A stretch of 28,522 nucleotides of DNA from Candidatus Poribacteria bacterium (GTDB lineage: Bacteria; Poribacteria; WGA-4E; WGA-3G): the NCBI GenBank assembly GCA_009845505.1, contig VXZL01000546.1, forward strand, positions 1 to 28,522, in the 5' to 3' direction. Below the pieces are notes generated by a model, which was not told the DNA's origin, made no database searches, and saw only the letters and a program-made list of their open reading frames with translations. A program made the translations under genes and the position numbers. Shown in pieces: positions 1 through 7,509 of this stretch (position 1 is the first letter of the stretch; each line of letters starts with the position of its first letter).

Positions 1-39
1 GTGTCTACATCCCCGCCTTGAAAGACGGGGTTTTGACAC
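1..39. repeat. Nested inverted repeat at the window edge
   Basis: Outer arms GTGTC (1-5) and GACAC (35-39) enclose inner arms CCCCG (11-15) and CGGGG (26-30), with the inner loop rich in CTT/AAG. The element lies just downstream of the minus-strand oxidoreductase gene, but neither strand shows the U-run of a simple terminator. CCCCG...CGGGG hairpins of this look occur near ends of IS200/IS605-type elements, so it may be the edge of such an element lying left of the window. That link is a guess. Confidence 0.35.
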
Positions 40-65
40 TGAAGATTATGATAACTTATAACCAC

Positions 66-1079
66 TTAACCAATATCGCCATTAGCAACCATTGTTAGCA
101 ATGCAGAATCATCGATTGTGAGGGGTAAATTAATCCTTGCTCGCTGTCTACTCGACTGATACGTTGCAAAGATGAGTTCAGTTGCCTGAAGTGCTTTACG
201 TCCGCTCAACTCTGGTTCACGTCCGGTTTTTACACCGTGAACGAGATCCAGTATAGAGAGTATCGTTGCATCGCGTTCAGCGACCAAGCCAGTTAAGTCA
301 GGTTCTTCCCATCCCGTGCTGCCCTCTCGAAGCATCCGCACTGGTGATACGCCTCTGCCACCGACATCAATGATGCCTTTTGTGCCGATGAGACGATTCG
401 CGAAGCCTCCCAGAGAGGTTCCACCCGTTGCGAGCAAACCCTCTACACCATTCTTCCAGCGTATCCATGAAACGCCACTCGTCTCAACTTGAACACCGAA
501 AACGGTTTTTTCCTCGGCTACGTCTATTTGACCGATAACCCAATCAACAGGTTCGTCATTATTGTAGAAGAAGAACATATCAAACCAGTGGGTTCCCCAA
601 TCGAGTAAATTCGGGCAAGCAGCTTCAAGACGGCATAATTCCCCGATTGCCCCTTCATTCGCCAAGCGTTTCGCTTTGACGAACTGAGCACCAAAACGAC
701 GTTGATGACAGAACGTTATGATAACATTGTTATCAACACATGCCTGATAAAGTGCTTTGGCATCGCCCCAGGTAGGTGCCATTGGTTTCTCACAATGAAT
801 GGCTTTAATCCCGCTGTTCGCGGCGGCGATCACCATGTCTTTATGGAGTTCAATCCAAGTACAGACACTCACAAAATCGAGGGATTCGGTATCCAACATC
901 TCTTGGTAGTTTTCGTAGGTATTCGGCACTTCAAACGCCTCAGCAAAGGCGTTTCGTGCGTCTTCAACAGGGTCGGAACAGGCGACAATATCAACATCTG
1001 GGGATGCCTGATACCCGCGGGCATGGGAACGTCCACGACCGCCACAACCGATAATACCTGCTTTAAAAGTGGTTTCCAT
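66..1079 (-). CDS. Gfo/Idh/MocA family oxidoreductase
   Basis: A 337-residue protein of the usual length for NAD(P)-dependent Gfo/Idh/MocA oxidoreductases, which typically oxidise or reduce sugars, inositols or related polyols in the cytoplasm. The N-terminus has a Rossmann fold signature, GIIGCGGRGRSHARGY, around residues 8-23. The family EKP motif follows (HCEKPMAP, about residues 95-102), in which the lysine is usually catalytic. The C-terminal half fits the GFO_IDH_MocA_C beta-sheet domain. The gene lies 63 bases downstream of the Ldh-type dehydrogenase on the same strand, so the two are probably co-transcribed. The start is preceded by a purine-rich GAGGAA. Substrate cannot be told from sequence; the pairing with another dehydrogenase suggests a catabolic route for a sugar or hydroxy acid. 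Confidence 0.92.
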   Translation of the reverse strand: METTFKAGIIGCGGRGRSHARGYQASPDVDIVACSDPVEDARNAFAEAFEVPNTYENYQEMLDTESLDFVSVCTWIELHKDMVIAAANSGIKAIHCEKPMAPTWGDAKALYQACVDNNVIITFCHQRRFGAQFVKAKRLANEGAIGELCRLEAACPNLLDWGTHWFDMFFFYNNDEPVDWVIGQIDVAEEKTVFGVQVETSGVSWIRWKNGVEGLLATGGTSLGGFANRLIGTKGIIDVGGRGVSPVRMLREGSTGWEEPDLTGLVAERDATILSILDLVHGVKTGREPELSGRKALQATELIFATYQSSRQRARINLPLTIDDSALLTMVANGDIG

Positions 1080-1142
1080 TTTTTAATTATTCCTCGCGGT
1101 TCGGTCAAGTCATTAACGGGCGAGATGACTTCGCCTACACAA

Positions 1143-2111
1143 TCAACAAGTTAATTGATGGACAAGCGCGTCGTCTAAATGGATGCCAGAAATAAGGTGT
1201 GCCTCCCGCTGACGATACGCGCGTTCGCCGGGGATAAGAATTTCTTTAACACCTGTCTCGCGTCGATTCTCCTTGACCTGTTGGATGAGTTTATCAACCT
1301 CTGTTTTAAATTGCGCCAACGGCACGAAACTTGTTGGGTTCAGTGCGATGACGAGCAAGCCATAGTCTGCACCAGGGGGTGGAATCGTTGCGGCGTTCAC
1401 CAACGCCCCAGCAAGAACCTGTATGATAAGCGCAAGTCCAAAGCCTTTATGTCCACCAAAAGGACGCACACTTCCCTTCAATGCCGCGTCGGGGTCCGTC
1501 GTTGCTTCGCCATCTGGATCAAAAGCGAGTCCTTCAGCGATCTCAGCACCTTCTCGCATCGCAACGAGTAGATCGCCGTTGGTAATCGCAGCAGTGGACA
1601 TATCAAACAAGAGGGGAACTGTGTTAGACGGGATGCCGACAGCAAGTGGATTTGTACCCAAAATAGCCTCGGTTCCACCTTCCGGGGTAATCCGTGGCAA
1701 ACAGTCAGCAAAGAGGATTCCAATAATATCCGCCTTTCGCGCCATATCGACATAGTATCCCGCCATCCCACAATGCGATGTATTGTAAACACCAACAATG
1801 CTTGTTCCATTCTGCTTGGCGCGTTCAACCGCGATTTCCATAGCGCGATAAGCAACAAGGTAGCCAGGCTGGTTTCCACCGTTAATCCGTACGCATTGTC
1901 CTTCTTCCTTATCAATTTGGAGGTCAGCCCGTTCGCCTTGTTCATGGCGACTTTTAATACCCGGCAATCGGATAAACCCGTGCGTTTTACGCCCGCGGAG
2001 TTCGGCTTCTAAGAGAATATCGGTAATAACGGCGGCATCTGTCGATGAGAATCCACTCTTCATCAAAAAGGTTTCAGCGAGTTGTCGCGCATCAGCAATA
2101 GAAATATGCAA
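1143..2111 (-). CDS. Ldh family (malate/L-lactate/ureidoglycolate-type) NAD(P) oxidoreductase
   Basis: A 322-residue member of the Ldh_2 family (malate/L-lactate/ureidoglycolate/sulfolactate dehydrogenases), slightly shorter than the usual 330-360. These enzymes oxidise 2-hydroxy acids with a non-Rossmann NAD(P) fold. Landmarks are LRGRKTHGFIRLPG near residues 38-51 (usual form RG..SHG), YNTSHCGMAGYY near 109-120 (usual form NSxHFG), the stretch PEGGTEAILGTNPLAVGIP, and GGHKGFGLAL. The usual DxATS signature reads DMSTAAITNG. Residues between the LGTNP block and GGHKG look compressed, which may explain the short length. It is the first gene of a minus-strand pair with the Gfo/Idh oxidoreductase, with a sigma70-like promoter upstream. 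Exact substrate unknown. Confidence 0.9.
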   Translation of the reverse strand: MHISIADARQLAETFLMKSGFSSTDAAVITDILLEAELRGRKTHGFIRLPGIKSRHEQGERADLQIDKEEGQCVRINGGNQPGYLVAYRAMEIAVERAKQNGTSIVGVYNTSHCGMAGYYVDMARKADIIGILFADCLPRITPEGGTEAILGTNPLAVGIPSNTVPLLFDMSTAAITNGDLLVAMREGAEIAEGLAFDPDGEATTDPDAALKGSVRPFGGHKGFGLALIIQVLAGALVNAATIPPPGADYGLLVIALNPTSFVPLAQFKTEVDKLIQQVKENRRETGVKEILIPGERAYRQREAHLISGIHLDDALVHQLTC

Positions 2112-2185
2112 GTTGTGGCTCCACTTCTTTGCAAATGATGGAAAATCGTAGATTATATATTGACTTCTATTCTCGCGTTTGTTAT

Positions 2186-2214
2186 ACTTTAGCGCAAATT
2201 TGGTTGACTGTCAA
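2186..2214 (-). promoter_or_regulatory. Predicted sigma70-type promoter for the Ldh/Gfo-Idh pair, with a palindrome over the -35
   Basis: On the minus strand TTGACA (plus 2209-2214) is followed after 17 bases by TAAAGT (plus 2186-2191). The -35 lies inside a perfect 11-base palindrome, TTGACTGTCAA (2204-2214), which could be an operator or serve both divergent directions. Confidence 0.45.
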
Positions 2215-2252
2215 GATGCATTTGGCATGTAACTTTAATTAACCCGTTACTG

Positions 2253-2276
2253 TAGGCGCGGTTTTTTAACCACGCG
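2253..2276. repeat. Palindromic intergenic repeat (GTAGG-YGCGGTT family), copy 1
   Basis: After TGTAGG, the arm CGCGGTT pairs with AACCACGCG across a T-rich loop, with one bulged base. The start TAGGCGCGGTT resembles the reverse complement of the palindrome at 5866-5886. It sits about 25 bases before the start codon of the following gene, so it would lie in that gene's 5' leader. Confidence 0.5.
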
Positions 2277-2300
2277 GAAATACCCAAGGAGGTCCTACAG

Positions 2301-2708
2301 ATGGCGAATCAAAAGCACGACCTGGTTGAATATCCTATCCAAGAGAACGTTCGATTAGAGACATACTGGCGTGATGATGCTGGTGGGCGTGGACCCGCGG
2401 CTTCTTTGTTCGTCTACGACGATGAGATTATGCGCTTCGATTGCTTCGGCGGCGATAATGGGCATTGTCATTTCAACCTACGACAGACTCGTGGTAGACG
2501 GTGGATGTACCCAGAAGGCACCTTCCAAGACCACATTCAGCAGAGCCTGTTTGATCTCCGTACAAATCTAAACTTCTGCCTCCAAACCCATCAAGATGAG
2601 CGGGTTCAAGAAGTTCAGATAGAACAGGGAAGTTTAGAACAGGCGATACCGCAGATGGAAACACACTTATTAGGGCTTGCAGAGAAACTGCAGCAGAATG
2701 TCAACTGA
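2301..2708 (+). CDS. Hypothetical protein, 135 aa
   Basis: A small soluble protein with no signal peptide or membrane segment and no family that I recognise. The ATG is preceded by a good ribosome-binding site (AAGGAGG, about 2287-2293). The middle carries an acidic and aromatic stretch, LFVYDDEIMRFDCFGG (about residues 36-51), followed by GHCHFNLRQ. The C-terminal third is Gln/Glu-rich and probably helical. The compact DDE...CFGG..HCH arrangement could bind metal, but nothing proves it. It is divergent from the Ldh gene and followed after 102 bases by the NAD(P)HX repair gene; an operon is possible but the gap holds stable secondary structure. Confidence 0.75.
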   Translation: MANQKHDLVEYPIQENVRLETYWRDDAGGRGPAASLFVYDDEIMRFDCFGGDNGHCHFNLRQTRGRRWMYPEGTFQDHIQQSLFDLRTNLNFCLQTHQDERVQEVQIEQGSLEQAIPQMETHLLGLAEKLQQNVN

Positions 2709-2720
2709 AAAATGCAAGCA

Positions 2721-2787
2721 GCAAGCCAACAACGGAGGCTTGCGGAACTTATGTTAAAACCGCGGTTGAACTAATTCCGTTGTTTTT
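2721..2787 (+). other. Pseudoknot-like or attenuator-like structure before the NAD(P)HX repair gene
   Basis: GCAAGCC (2721-2727) and GGCTTGC (2737-2743) form a perfect 7-base stem. Its entire 9-base loop AACAACGGA (2728-2736) is perfectly complementary to TCCGTTGTT (2776-2784), which runs into TTT. The second pairing alone would be a terminator-like stem; both together would be an H-type pseudoknot. A 10-base palindrome AACCGCGGTT (2758-2767) lies between. The structure ends 24 bases before the next start codon. Confidence 0.35.
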
Positions 2788-2810
2788 CGCTTGGCGCAAG
2801 GACAGAAAAC

Positions 2811-4421
2811 ATGAAAGTCGTGACCGCGGCGGAAATGCGCCAGATCGATCAGGACACTATTGAAGGTATCGGCATTCCCGGCATCCTTCTCATGGAGACA
2901 GCTGGGAGTGCCATCGTCCGTGCGATTCAACGACACTATTCAACATGCAAACGGATTGGTATCTTCGCTGGCAAAGGGAATAACGGCGGCGATGGCATCG
3001 TTATCGCACGCCAACTCGCCCACGCAGGTCGCGACGTGCATCTTTTCTTGGTCTCTCCACCAGAAAGCTTCACCAGCGAGGCAGCGGTCAATCTCCAAAT
3101 TGCGAAGCGTTTAACCGCAAGTTTTGGCTTGCAAGCTACGCCAAAAGGGAAATTGCGGATTGAGGAAATTTTAACGGACGCAGCACTCGAAACGGAAGAA
3201 AGTGTTTCTTTAAATCAAATCGCCAGCTGCGAACTCCTTGTAGATGCCATTTTCGGTACAGGATTGCGTGGTGAGGTGCGCGAACCCATCGCTACCATCA
3301 TTAACACCATCAATAATCTTTCCATACCTATTCTCTCTGTCGATCTACCCTCAGGGCTGGATGCAGACACAGGGAATCCATTAGGCACTTGCGTGCAAGC
3401 AGATCGGACTGTGACAATAGGCTTACCCAAAAGAGGATTGTTAGTCCATCCCGGGGCAGAATTTGCTGGAAAACTGGAAGTTGTTGACATCGGTTTTCCA
3501 GAACAGGTTGTAGATGCTCAGAATATTAAGGTTCATTGGACAACCACAACAGAAGCGTCAGAATGGGTGCCGTTGCGTCCATCCGCATCTCACAAAGGGA
3601 CCTATGGACGTGTTCTCGTCATCGCTGGTGCGACAGGCATGACCGGTGCGGCGGCACTCGCAAGTAAGGCTGCTTTGCGTGCAGGCGCAGGATTGGTAAC
3701 ACTCGCGACACCGAAGCATCTCAATCCAATTTTAGAAGGACTTTTGCCTGAGGTAATGACGCTGCCGTTGCCAGAAACAGCGGCAGGCAGCTTGGCGGTA
3801 TCAGGGATCTCAACCATCCTTGAATTCGCAGAAAAGACGAAATCCGTTCTTGCGATCGGTCCCGGACTCTCCCAAAATCCAGAAACAGTGGCACTCGTCC
3901 ATCAATTGATTCGCGAGAATCAGAAGCAAGGGTTGGGTCTACGGATGGTTATCGATGCGGATGGACTGAACGCGCTGGCGCAAGCGACAGAACTCATTTC
4001 ATTACTCGGTAAGGACACAGTGCTTACACCGCATCCGGGTGAAATGGCGCGGTTAACGAATACCTCGGTTCCAACATTAGAATTAGACAGAATTAGCACT
4101 GTACAACAGTTCGCATACGAACAAGGCGTAACGCTTGTATTTAAAGGTGCGCCGACTGTTACGGGAACACCAGATGGAAATGTGTGGATTAATTCCACTG
4201 GTAACCCCGGTATGGCAACGGGAGGCATGGGGGATGTCTTGACAGGCGTAATCGCAGGGTTGATGGCACAAGGCATATCGAGCGAAAAGGCTGGCGCGCT
4301 TGGGGTCTATCTCCACGGCTTAGCTGGAGATATCGTATCGGAGAGATTGGGAACGCATGGACTCATTGCGAGCGATGTTCTGGAGGCAGTGCCGGAAGCA
4401 ATTTTCTCGCTGACACAGTAG
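2811..4421 (+). CDS. nnr: Bifunctional NAD(P)H-hydrate epimerase / ADP-dependent NAD(P)H-hydrate dehydratase
   Basis: A 536-residue fused repair enzyme. It epimerises the R and S forms of hydrated NAD(P)H and then dehydrates S-NAD(P)HX back to NAD(P)H using a nucleotide. The N-terminal YjeF_N domain (about residues 1-215) shows MKVVTAAEMRQID, GIPGILLMETAG and the glycine-rich GKGNNGGDGIVIARQL. The C-terminal ribokinase-like carbohydrate-kinase domain (about 240-530) begins HKGTYGRVLVIAGATGMTG and contains DADGLNALA, TPHPGEMARL and NPGMATGGMGDVLTGVIAGL, the conserved NxGxATGGxGDxLxG motif. Length is in the normal range for the fusion. AAGGA upstream fits as ribosome-binding site. This is a housekeeping gene; the neighbours do not modify that reading. 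Confidence 0.96.
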   Translation: MKVVTAAEMRQIDQDTIEGIGIPGILLMETAGSAIVRAIQRHYSTCKRIGIFAGKGNNGGDGIVIARQLAHAGRDVHLFLVSPPESFTSEAAVNLQIAKRLTASFGLQATPKGKLRIEEILTDAALETEESVSLNQIASCELLVDAIFGTGLRGEVREPIATIINTINNLSIPILSVDLPSGLDADTGNPLGTCVQADRTVTIGLPKRGLLVHPGAEFAGKLEVVDIGFPEQVVDAQNIKVHWTTTTEASEWVPLRPSASHKGTYGRVLVIAGATGMTGAAALASKAALRAGAGLVTLATPKHLNPILEGLLPEVMTLPLPETAAGSLAVSGISTILEFAEKTKSVLAIGPGLSQNPETVALVHQLIRENQKQGLGLRMVIDADGLNALAQATELISLLGKDTVLTPHPGEMARLTNTSVPTLELDRISTVQQFAYEQGVTLVFKGAPTVTGTPDGNVWINSTGNPGMATGGMGDVLTGVIAGLMAQGISSEKAGALGVYLHGLAGDIVSERLGTHGLIASDVLEAVPEAIFSLTQ

Positions 4422-4429
4422 CATTCACG

Positions 4430-4455
4430 TTGGGTTTCACTCACATTCAACCCAA
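4430..4455 (+). terminator. Weak hairpin after the NAD(P)HX repair gene
   Basis: TTGGGTT (4430-4436) pairs with AACCCAA (4449-4455) around a 12-base loop, nine bases after the stop codon. No T-run follows, so it could be an mRNA end structure rather than an intrinsic terminator. Confidence 0.25.
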
Positions 4456-4480
4456 TCTACAAGAAACATAAGGAGAAATC

Positions 4481-5263
4481 ATGGAACTCGGATTGACTGG
4501 AAAAGTTGCTGTCATCACCGGCGGTAGCGAAGGCATCGGCAAAGGTATCGCACTTCGTCTGTGCGAAGAAGGGGCGAAGGTTGCAATTTGTGGAAGACGC
4601 GAAACCGTTTTAGAGGACGCTGCTGAAGACATTCGCGCACAAACCGGTGGTGAAGTCCTGGCTATCCCCGCAGATGTAACGGTACCAGGGACGTTGGAGA
4701 ATTTTATCGGGCAAACCGCAAGTCACTATGGAAAAATTGATATTCTGGTGAACAATGCCGGTAGATCAGCAGGTGGCGACTTTGAAACGATGAGTGACCA
4801 AGCGTGGTACGAGGATTTAGATCTCAAATTGATGGGGGCTATCCGCTGCGCTCGATTGGTAATCCCACACATGAAGAGCAACGGGAGTGGTAGGATTATT
4901 AACATCACGCATCCGGGTGGCAAACAGCCGAGTGCGGGGTCGTGTCCGACCTCAGTCAGTCGAGCGGCGGGTATTGCCTTGACAAAAGCACTCTCTAAAG
5001 AACTTCTACCCCATAAAATCTTGGTTAACACCGTCTGCCTCACCTCAATTAAAAGTGCCCAAGGGGAACGGGCATGGAAAGCAGCGGGTTCACCCGGAAC
5101 GCTTGAGGAGTATTGGGAGGCGCGCGGCGCGGAGCATCCGCTTGGACGTTTAGGGGAACCGAGTGAGGTGGGCAATCTCGTAGCGTTTCTCGTCTCAGAT
5201 TGCGCATCGTTTATTACAGGAACGGCTATCAACATTGACGGTGGACTCTCTGCGGTCGTCTAA
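4481..5263 (+). CDS. SDR-fold protein lacking the canonical catalytic Ser-Tyr-Lys
   Basis: A 260-residue classical-length short-chain dehydrogenase/reductase fold. The cofactor site is intact: TGGSEGIGKG near residues 13-22, DV around 65, and NNAG near 90-93. Aligned without gaps to FabG-type enzymes from the GRIxNI strand to TKAL, the catalytic positions differ: Ser reads His (GRIINITHPGG), Tyr reads Thr and Lys reads Arg (PTSVSRAAGIALTK). The C-terminal loop (RLGEPSEVGNLVAFLVSD, then GTAINIDGG) is typical. It may bind NAD(P) without normal carbonyl chemistry, use other residues, or act as a binding protein. Such divergent SDRs may form a subfamily in this lineage; I could not check. Start ATG has AAGGAG upstream. 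Confidence 0.9.
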   Translation: MELGLTGKVAVITGGSEGIGKGIALRLCEEGAKVAICGRRETVLEDAAEDIRAQTGGEVLAIPADVTVPGTLENFIGQTASHYGKIDILVNNAGRSAGGDFETMSDQAWYEDLDLKLMGAIRCARLVIPHMKSNGSGRIINITHPGGKQPSAGSCPTSVSRAAGIALTKALSKELLPHKILVNTVCLTSIKSAQGERAWKAAGSPGTLEEYWEARGAEHPLGRLGEPSEVGNLVAFLVSDCASFITGTAINIDGGLSAVV

Positions 5264-5336
5264 AAAAATACATTTTGCCACCCGCCGAGTATTGGGCGGT
5301 AATCTCGGTTCACACAGATGACTTGCCAAACCGTGT

Positions 5337-5359
5337 AGGGCAGCCCTTGTGGCTGCCCT
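5337..5359. repeat. Palindromic intergenic repeat
   Basis: Arms AGGGCAGCC (5337-5345) and GGCTGCCCT (5351-5359) are perfectly complementary around the 5-base loop CTTGT. Like the element at 2253 it begins with TGTAGG. It is 21 bases before the next start codon, so it would be in that gene's leader or act as a terminator of the SDR gene, although no T-run follows. Confidence 0.55.
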
Positions 5360-5380
5360 CTTAACGAAGGAACGGAAAAA

Positions 5381-5791
5381 ATGGAATTCTATAAAATCTA
5401 CCCTGTCCCAGCGGCAGATGCATCAACCGCTTTCCAAGTGGAACTGGATCCGCGGGCGATCACCGCTGCAGAAGAACTTGAAAACAGTGGTGCACAAGGC
5501 ACGGAAAGAGAAGCAATCCTACAGAAACATCTCGGCTCTGACTATGAGAAAGGCTATCGCGGCACTGCGTGGGGTCTGCACGGTATCTCTGAAGGGCTGA
5601 CACCCGCACGCTTGGCAGTTTTACTGGAAGCACACGGCGAGTATTTGGATCCCTGTGCCGAACGCGAAACATTTGACCACAGTCTGATGGTCAACGTTGA
5701 GGAGGAATTAGCGTCACAGTTGGAGGATATCCTTGAATCTGTTTTGGAGGCGATTGTTGAGGAATATAAGATCGACCTGTTAGATGTGTAA
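5381..5791 (+). CDS. Hypothetical acidic protein, 136 aa
   Basis: A short, acidic, soluble protein without signal peptide, membrane segment or a motif I can name. The C-terminal third (about residues 95-136) is a Leu/Glu-rich run that should form a long amphipathic helix: VEEELASQLEDILESVLEA and onward. The N-terminal part contains AITAAEELE and GYRGTAWGLHGISEGLTPARL, which hints at a small helical domain with a central glycine-rich turn. AAGGAAC precedes the ATG. It is isolated by a palindromic repeat upstream and a 256-base gap downstream. Function unknown. Confidence 0.72.
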   Translation: MEFYKIYPVPAADASTAFQVELDPRAITAAEELENSGAQGTEREAILQKHLGSDYEKGYRGTAWGLHGISEGLTPARLAVLLEAHGEYLDPCAERETFDHSLMVNVEEELASQLEDILESVLEAIVEEYKIDLLDV

Positions 5792-5813
5792 TACCTTCCT
5801 TTTGTGTAATACC
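5785..5813. repeat. 11-base direct repeat over the stop codon of the 136-aa gene
   Basis: TGTGTAATACC occurs at 5785-5795 and again at 5803-5813. The first copy contains the gene's stop codon, and an AATT-rich stretch follows. It could be the scar of a small insertion or a slippage event. Confidence 0.4.
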
Positions 5814-5865
5814 AATTCTAATTGATAATTCCTCTTAAAAGGTTGGCTATTTTTCAGCACTGCTC

Positions 5866-5886
5866 GGTGCGGTTAGAAACCGCACC
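5866..5886. repeat. Palindromic intergenic repeat (GTAGG-YGCGGTT family), copy 2
   Basis: GGTGCGGTT (5866-5874) and AACCGCACC (5878-5886) are perfect 9-base arms around AGA. On the minus strand the element reads TAGGTGCGGTT, close to TAGGCGCGGTT at 2255. The rest of the 5792-6047 gap shows no convincing gene or promoter. Confidence 0.55.
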
Positions 5887-6047
5887 TACCGGGTGTGACG
5901 TGAGTCGGTTCGGTTAATGCGAGATAAACTTTTAGAAATGGTATAAGTTTCAGGAACCTTTCTGAGTAGAAGGTGTGGAAAAAATAAAAAAGAAATCACA
6001 CTACGCGCCTTTGCAGGATCGTTTCCACCACAGGGGGAGAATACACA

Positions 6048-7487
6048 ATGCTAATGACGCTAATCCGAAAAGAGATTATGCATCATATTTTGAGTGCCCG
6101 GTTCGTTGCCCTGCTTGTGATGTGTATATTGCTCATACCGCTCAATCTCCATATCAATTACCATCATTATCTCAAACGCCAAGTTGACTATCAAGAAACC
6201 CTCAAAGACGAAAACAATAAAGATTCGGCAGATCAACCTTGGAAACAAAGAAAGATAACAGACCCGAATCTTGAAGTTTCCAAACTGCTTCTTAAACCGA
6301 CCCCTTTAAGTGTATTTGCAACTGGTTTAGAATCCGCCCTCCCGAGTTACCTCGGCATGACACGCAACGGAATAACGCGGGGGGAAGCGGCACTCTCTAC
6401 AGCACCAATAGCCTTTCTTTTGGGGCATCTTGACTTCGTGTTCGTCGTCAGCACCGTCTTCAGTCTCCTCGCGCTTCTGTTTACCTTCGATGCCGTCGCA
6501 GGCGAGCGAGAGGCAGGAACGCTTCGGATAACCCTCGCCAATGCCCTCCCGCGCGATGTCTTTTTATGGAGTAAACTCATTGGCGGGTACCTCGTATTTA
6601 TCGTTCCGTTCTTAATCTCTCTCATCATCGGCTTGCTTGTGATCGTTTGGCAAGGATTTCCGTTAGCCGAACCCGCTATCTTTCCGCGCGTCCTCGGTCT
6701 CGGTCTCGTCTCACTGCTCTATATTGGTGTCTTTTTTATCATCGGGGCGGTAATTTCAATCTATTTTGACAGTTCCAAGACAGCCCTCATCGTCGCCTTC
6801 ACCGTTTGGGTGTTCGCTGTCCTAATTTTACCGCGTGTCGGGTTTCTCGCGGCACAAATCGTCGCGCCGACTTCAACGGCAGAGAGCGTCTACAGGGAAA
6901 AGGCAGCGCAGCGGGCAGAATTGCATGCCGCCTTGGAAATGAAAAGAGGCGAAATCTTGGGTAGACTTATACGAGAAGCAAATGCCATACCACAAGGGAA
7001 GAATACAACAGGCGTTTTTCAAATAGGGTCGGACTCTCTTGACAAAATGAACGAGGAGATGGCACCTCTTGAAGAAGAGGCTCGGGTAAAATATCGCGAC
7101 CTCGCAACGCAGCTTGATAGGCGTTACCAGCAAGCAAGAAAATACCAAGATGAACTCGGCATAAACTTTTCCCGAATCACACCTACGTCCTCCTTCATTT
7201 TTCTGGCAACGGATGCCACACAAACCGGTCAAGTGAAAAGAAACACCTATTTTCAAACAGGAACTCGCTACTATGAGGTGCTCGATGCAGAAATGTTCAG
7301 CAAAATGTCAGAGGCTGCGCTTGTTGAAACAGAAGAAATCCCGTCCCCATCGACACCTCCACCGATCAAGGAACTGACCTTAGAAGAAACATTCCAGCAC
7401 GCCGCTATAGATTTACTATTGCTCTGTTTCTTCGCAATCGTGTTTACGACGGTAGCGTTTCTGAAATTTTTCAGGTTGGATATTTGA
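6048..7487 (+). CDS. ABC-2-type transporter permease (type-1-like)
   Basis: A 479-residue inner-membrane permease of the ABC2_membrane_2/DUF3526-like kind. The order is a cytoplasmic start with IRKEIMHHILSARF, a first membrane helix (about residues 20-37), and a roughly 85-residue outside loop. A helix with the family signature FTFDAVAGEREAGTLRI (about 145-161) follows, then three or four further helices to about residue 285. A second large outside domain rich in charged helices (about 285-445) precedes a final helix ending in FRLDI. PTPLSVFATGLE in the first loop resembles PNPLSLLSAGLE of the 12032 permease. There is no ATPase beside it; the only one in the window is at 17779. GGGGGAG upstream supports the start. 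A copy of its 3' end recurs after the next gene. Confidence 0.88.
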   Translation: MLMTLIRKEIMHHILSARFVALLVMCILLIPLNLHINYHHYLKRQVDYQETLKDENNKDSADQPWKQRKITDPNLEVSKLLLKPTPLSVFATGLESALPSYLGMTRNGITRGEAALSTAPIAFLLGHLDFVFVVSTVFSLLALLFTFDAVAGEREAGTLRITLANALPRDVFLWSKLIGGYLVFIVPFLISLIIGLLVIVWQGFPLAEPAIFPRVLGLGLVSLLYIGVFFIIGAVISIYFDSSKTALIVAFTVWVFAVLILPRVGFLAAQIVAPTSTAESVYREKAAQRAELHAALEMKRGEILGRLIREANAIPQGKNTTGVFQIGSDSLDKMNEEMAPLEEEARVKYRDLATQLDRRYQQARKYQDELGINFSRITPTSSFIFLATDATQTGQVKRNTYFQTGTRYYEVLDAEMFSKMSEAALVETEEIPSPSTPPPIKELTLEETFQHAAIDLLLLCFFAIVFTTVAFLKFFRLDI

Positions 7488-7509
7488 TGCAGCACACCGC
7501 CACTGATAG

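Noticed and set aside
4726..5235. A 169-codon minus-strand open frame opposite the SDR gene
   Set aside because: Its composition (Ser/Pro/Arg-rich) is what the SDR gene gives when read backwards; the SDR motifs are decisive.
5951..5980. GGAACC before the 6048 permease as an ECF -35
   Set aside because: No CGTC-like -10 occurs 16-17 bases downstream and the context differs from the TGCAACC sites.
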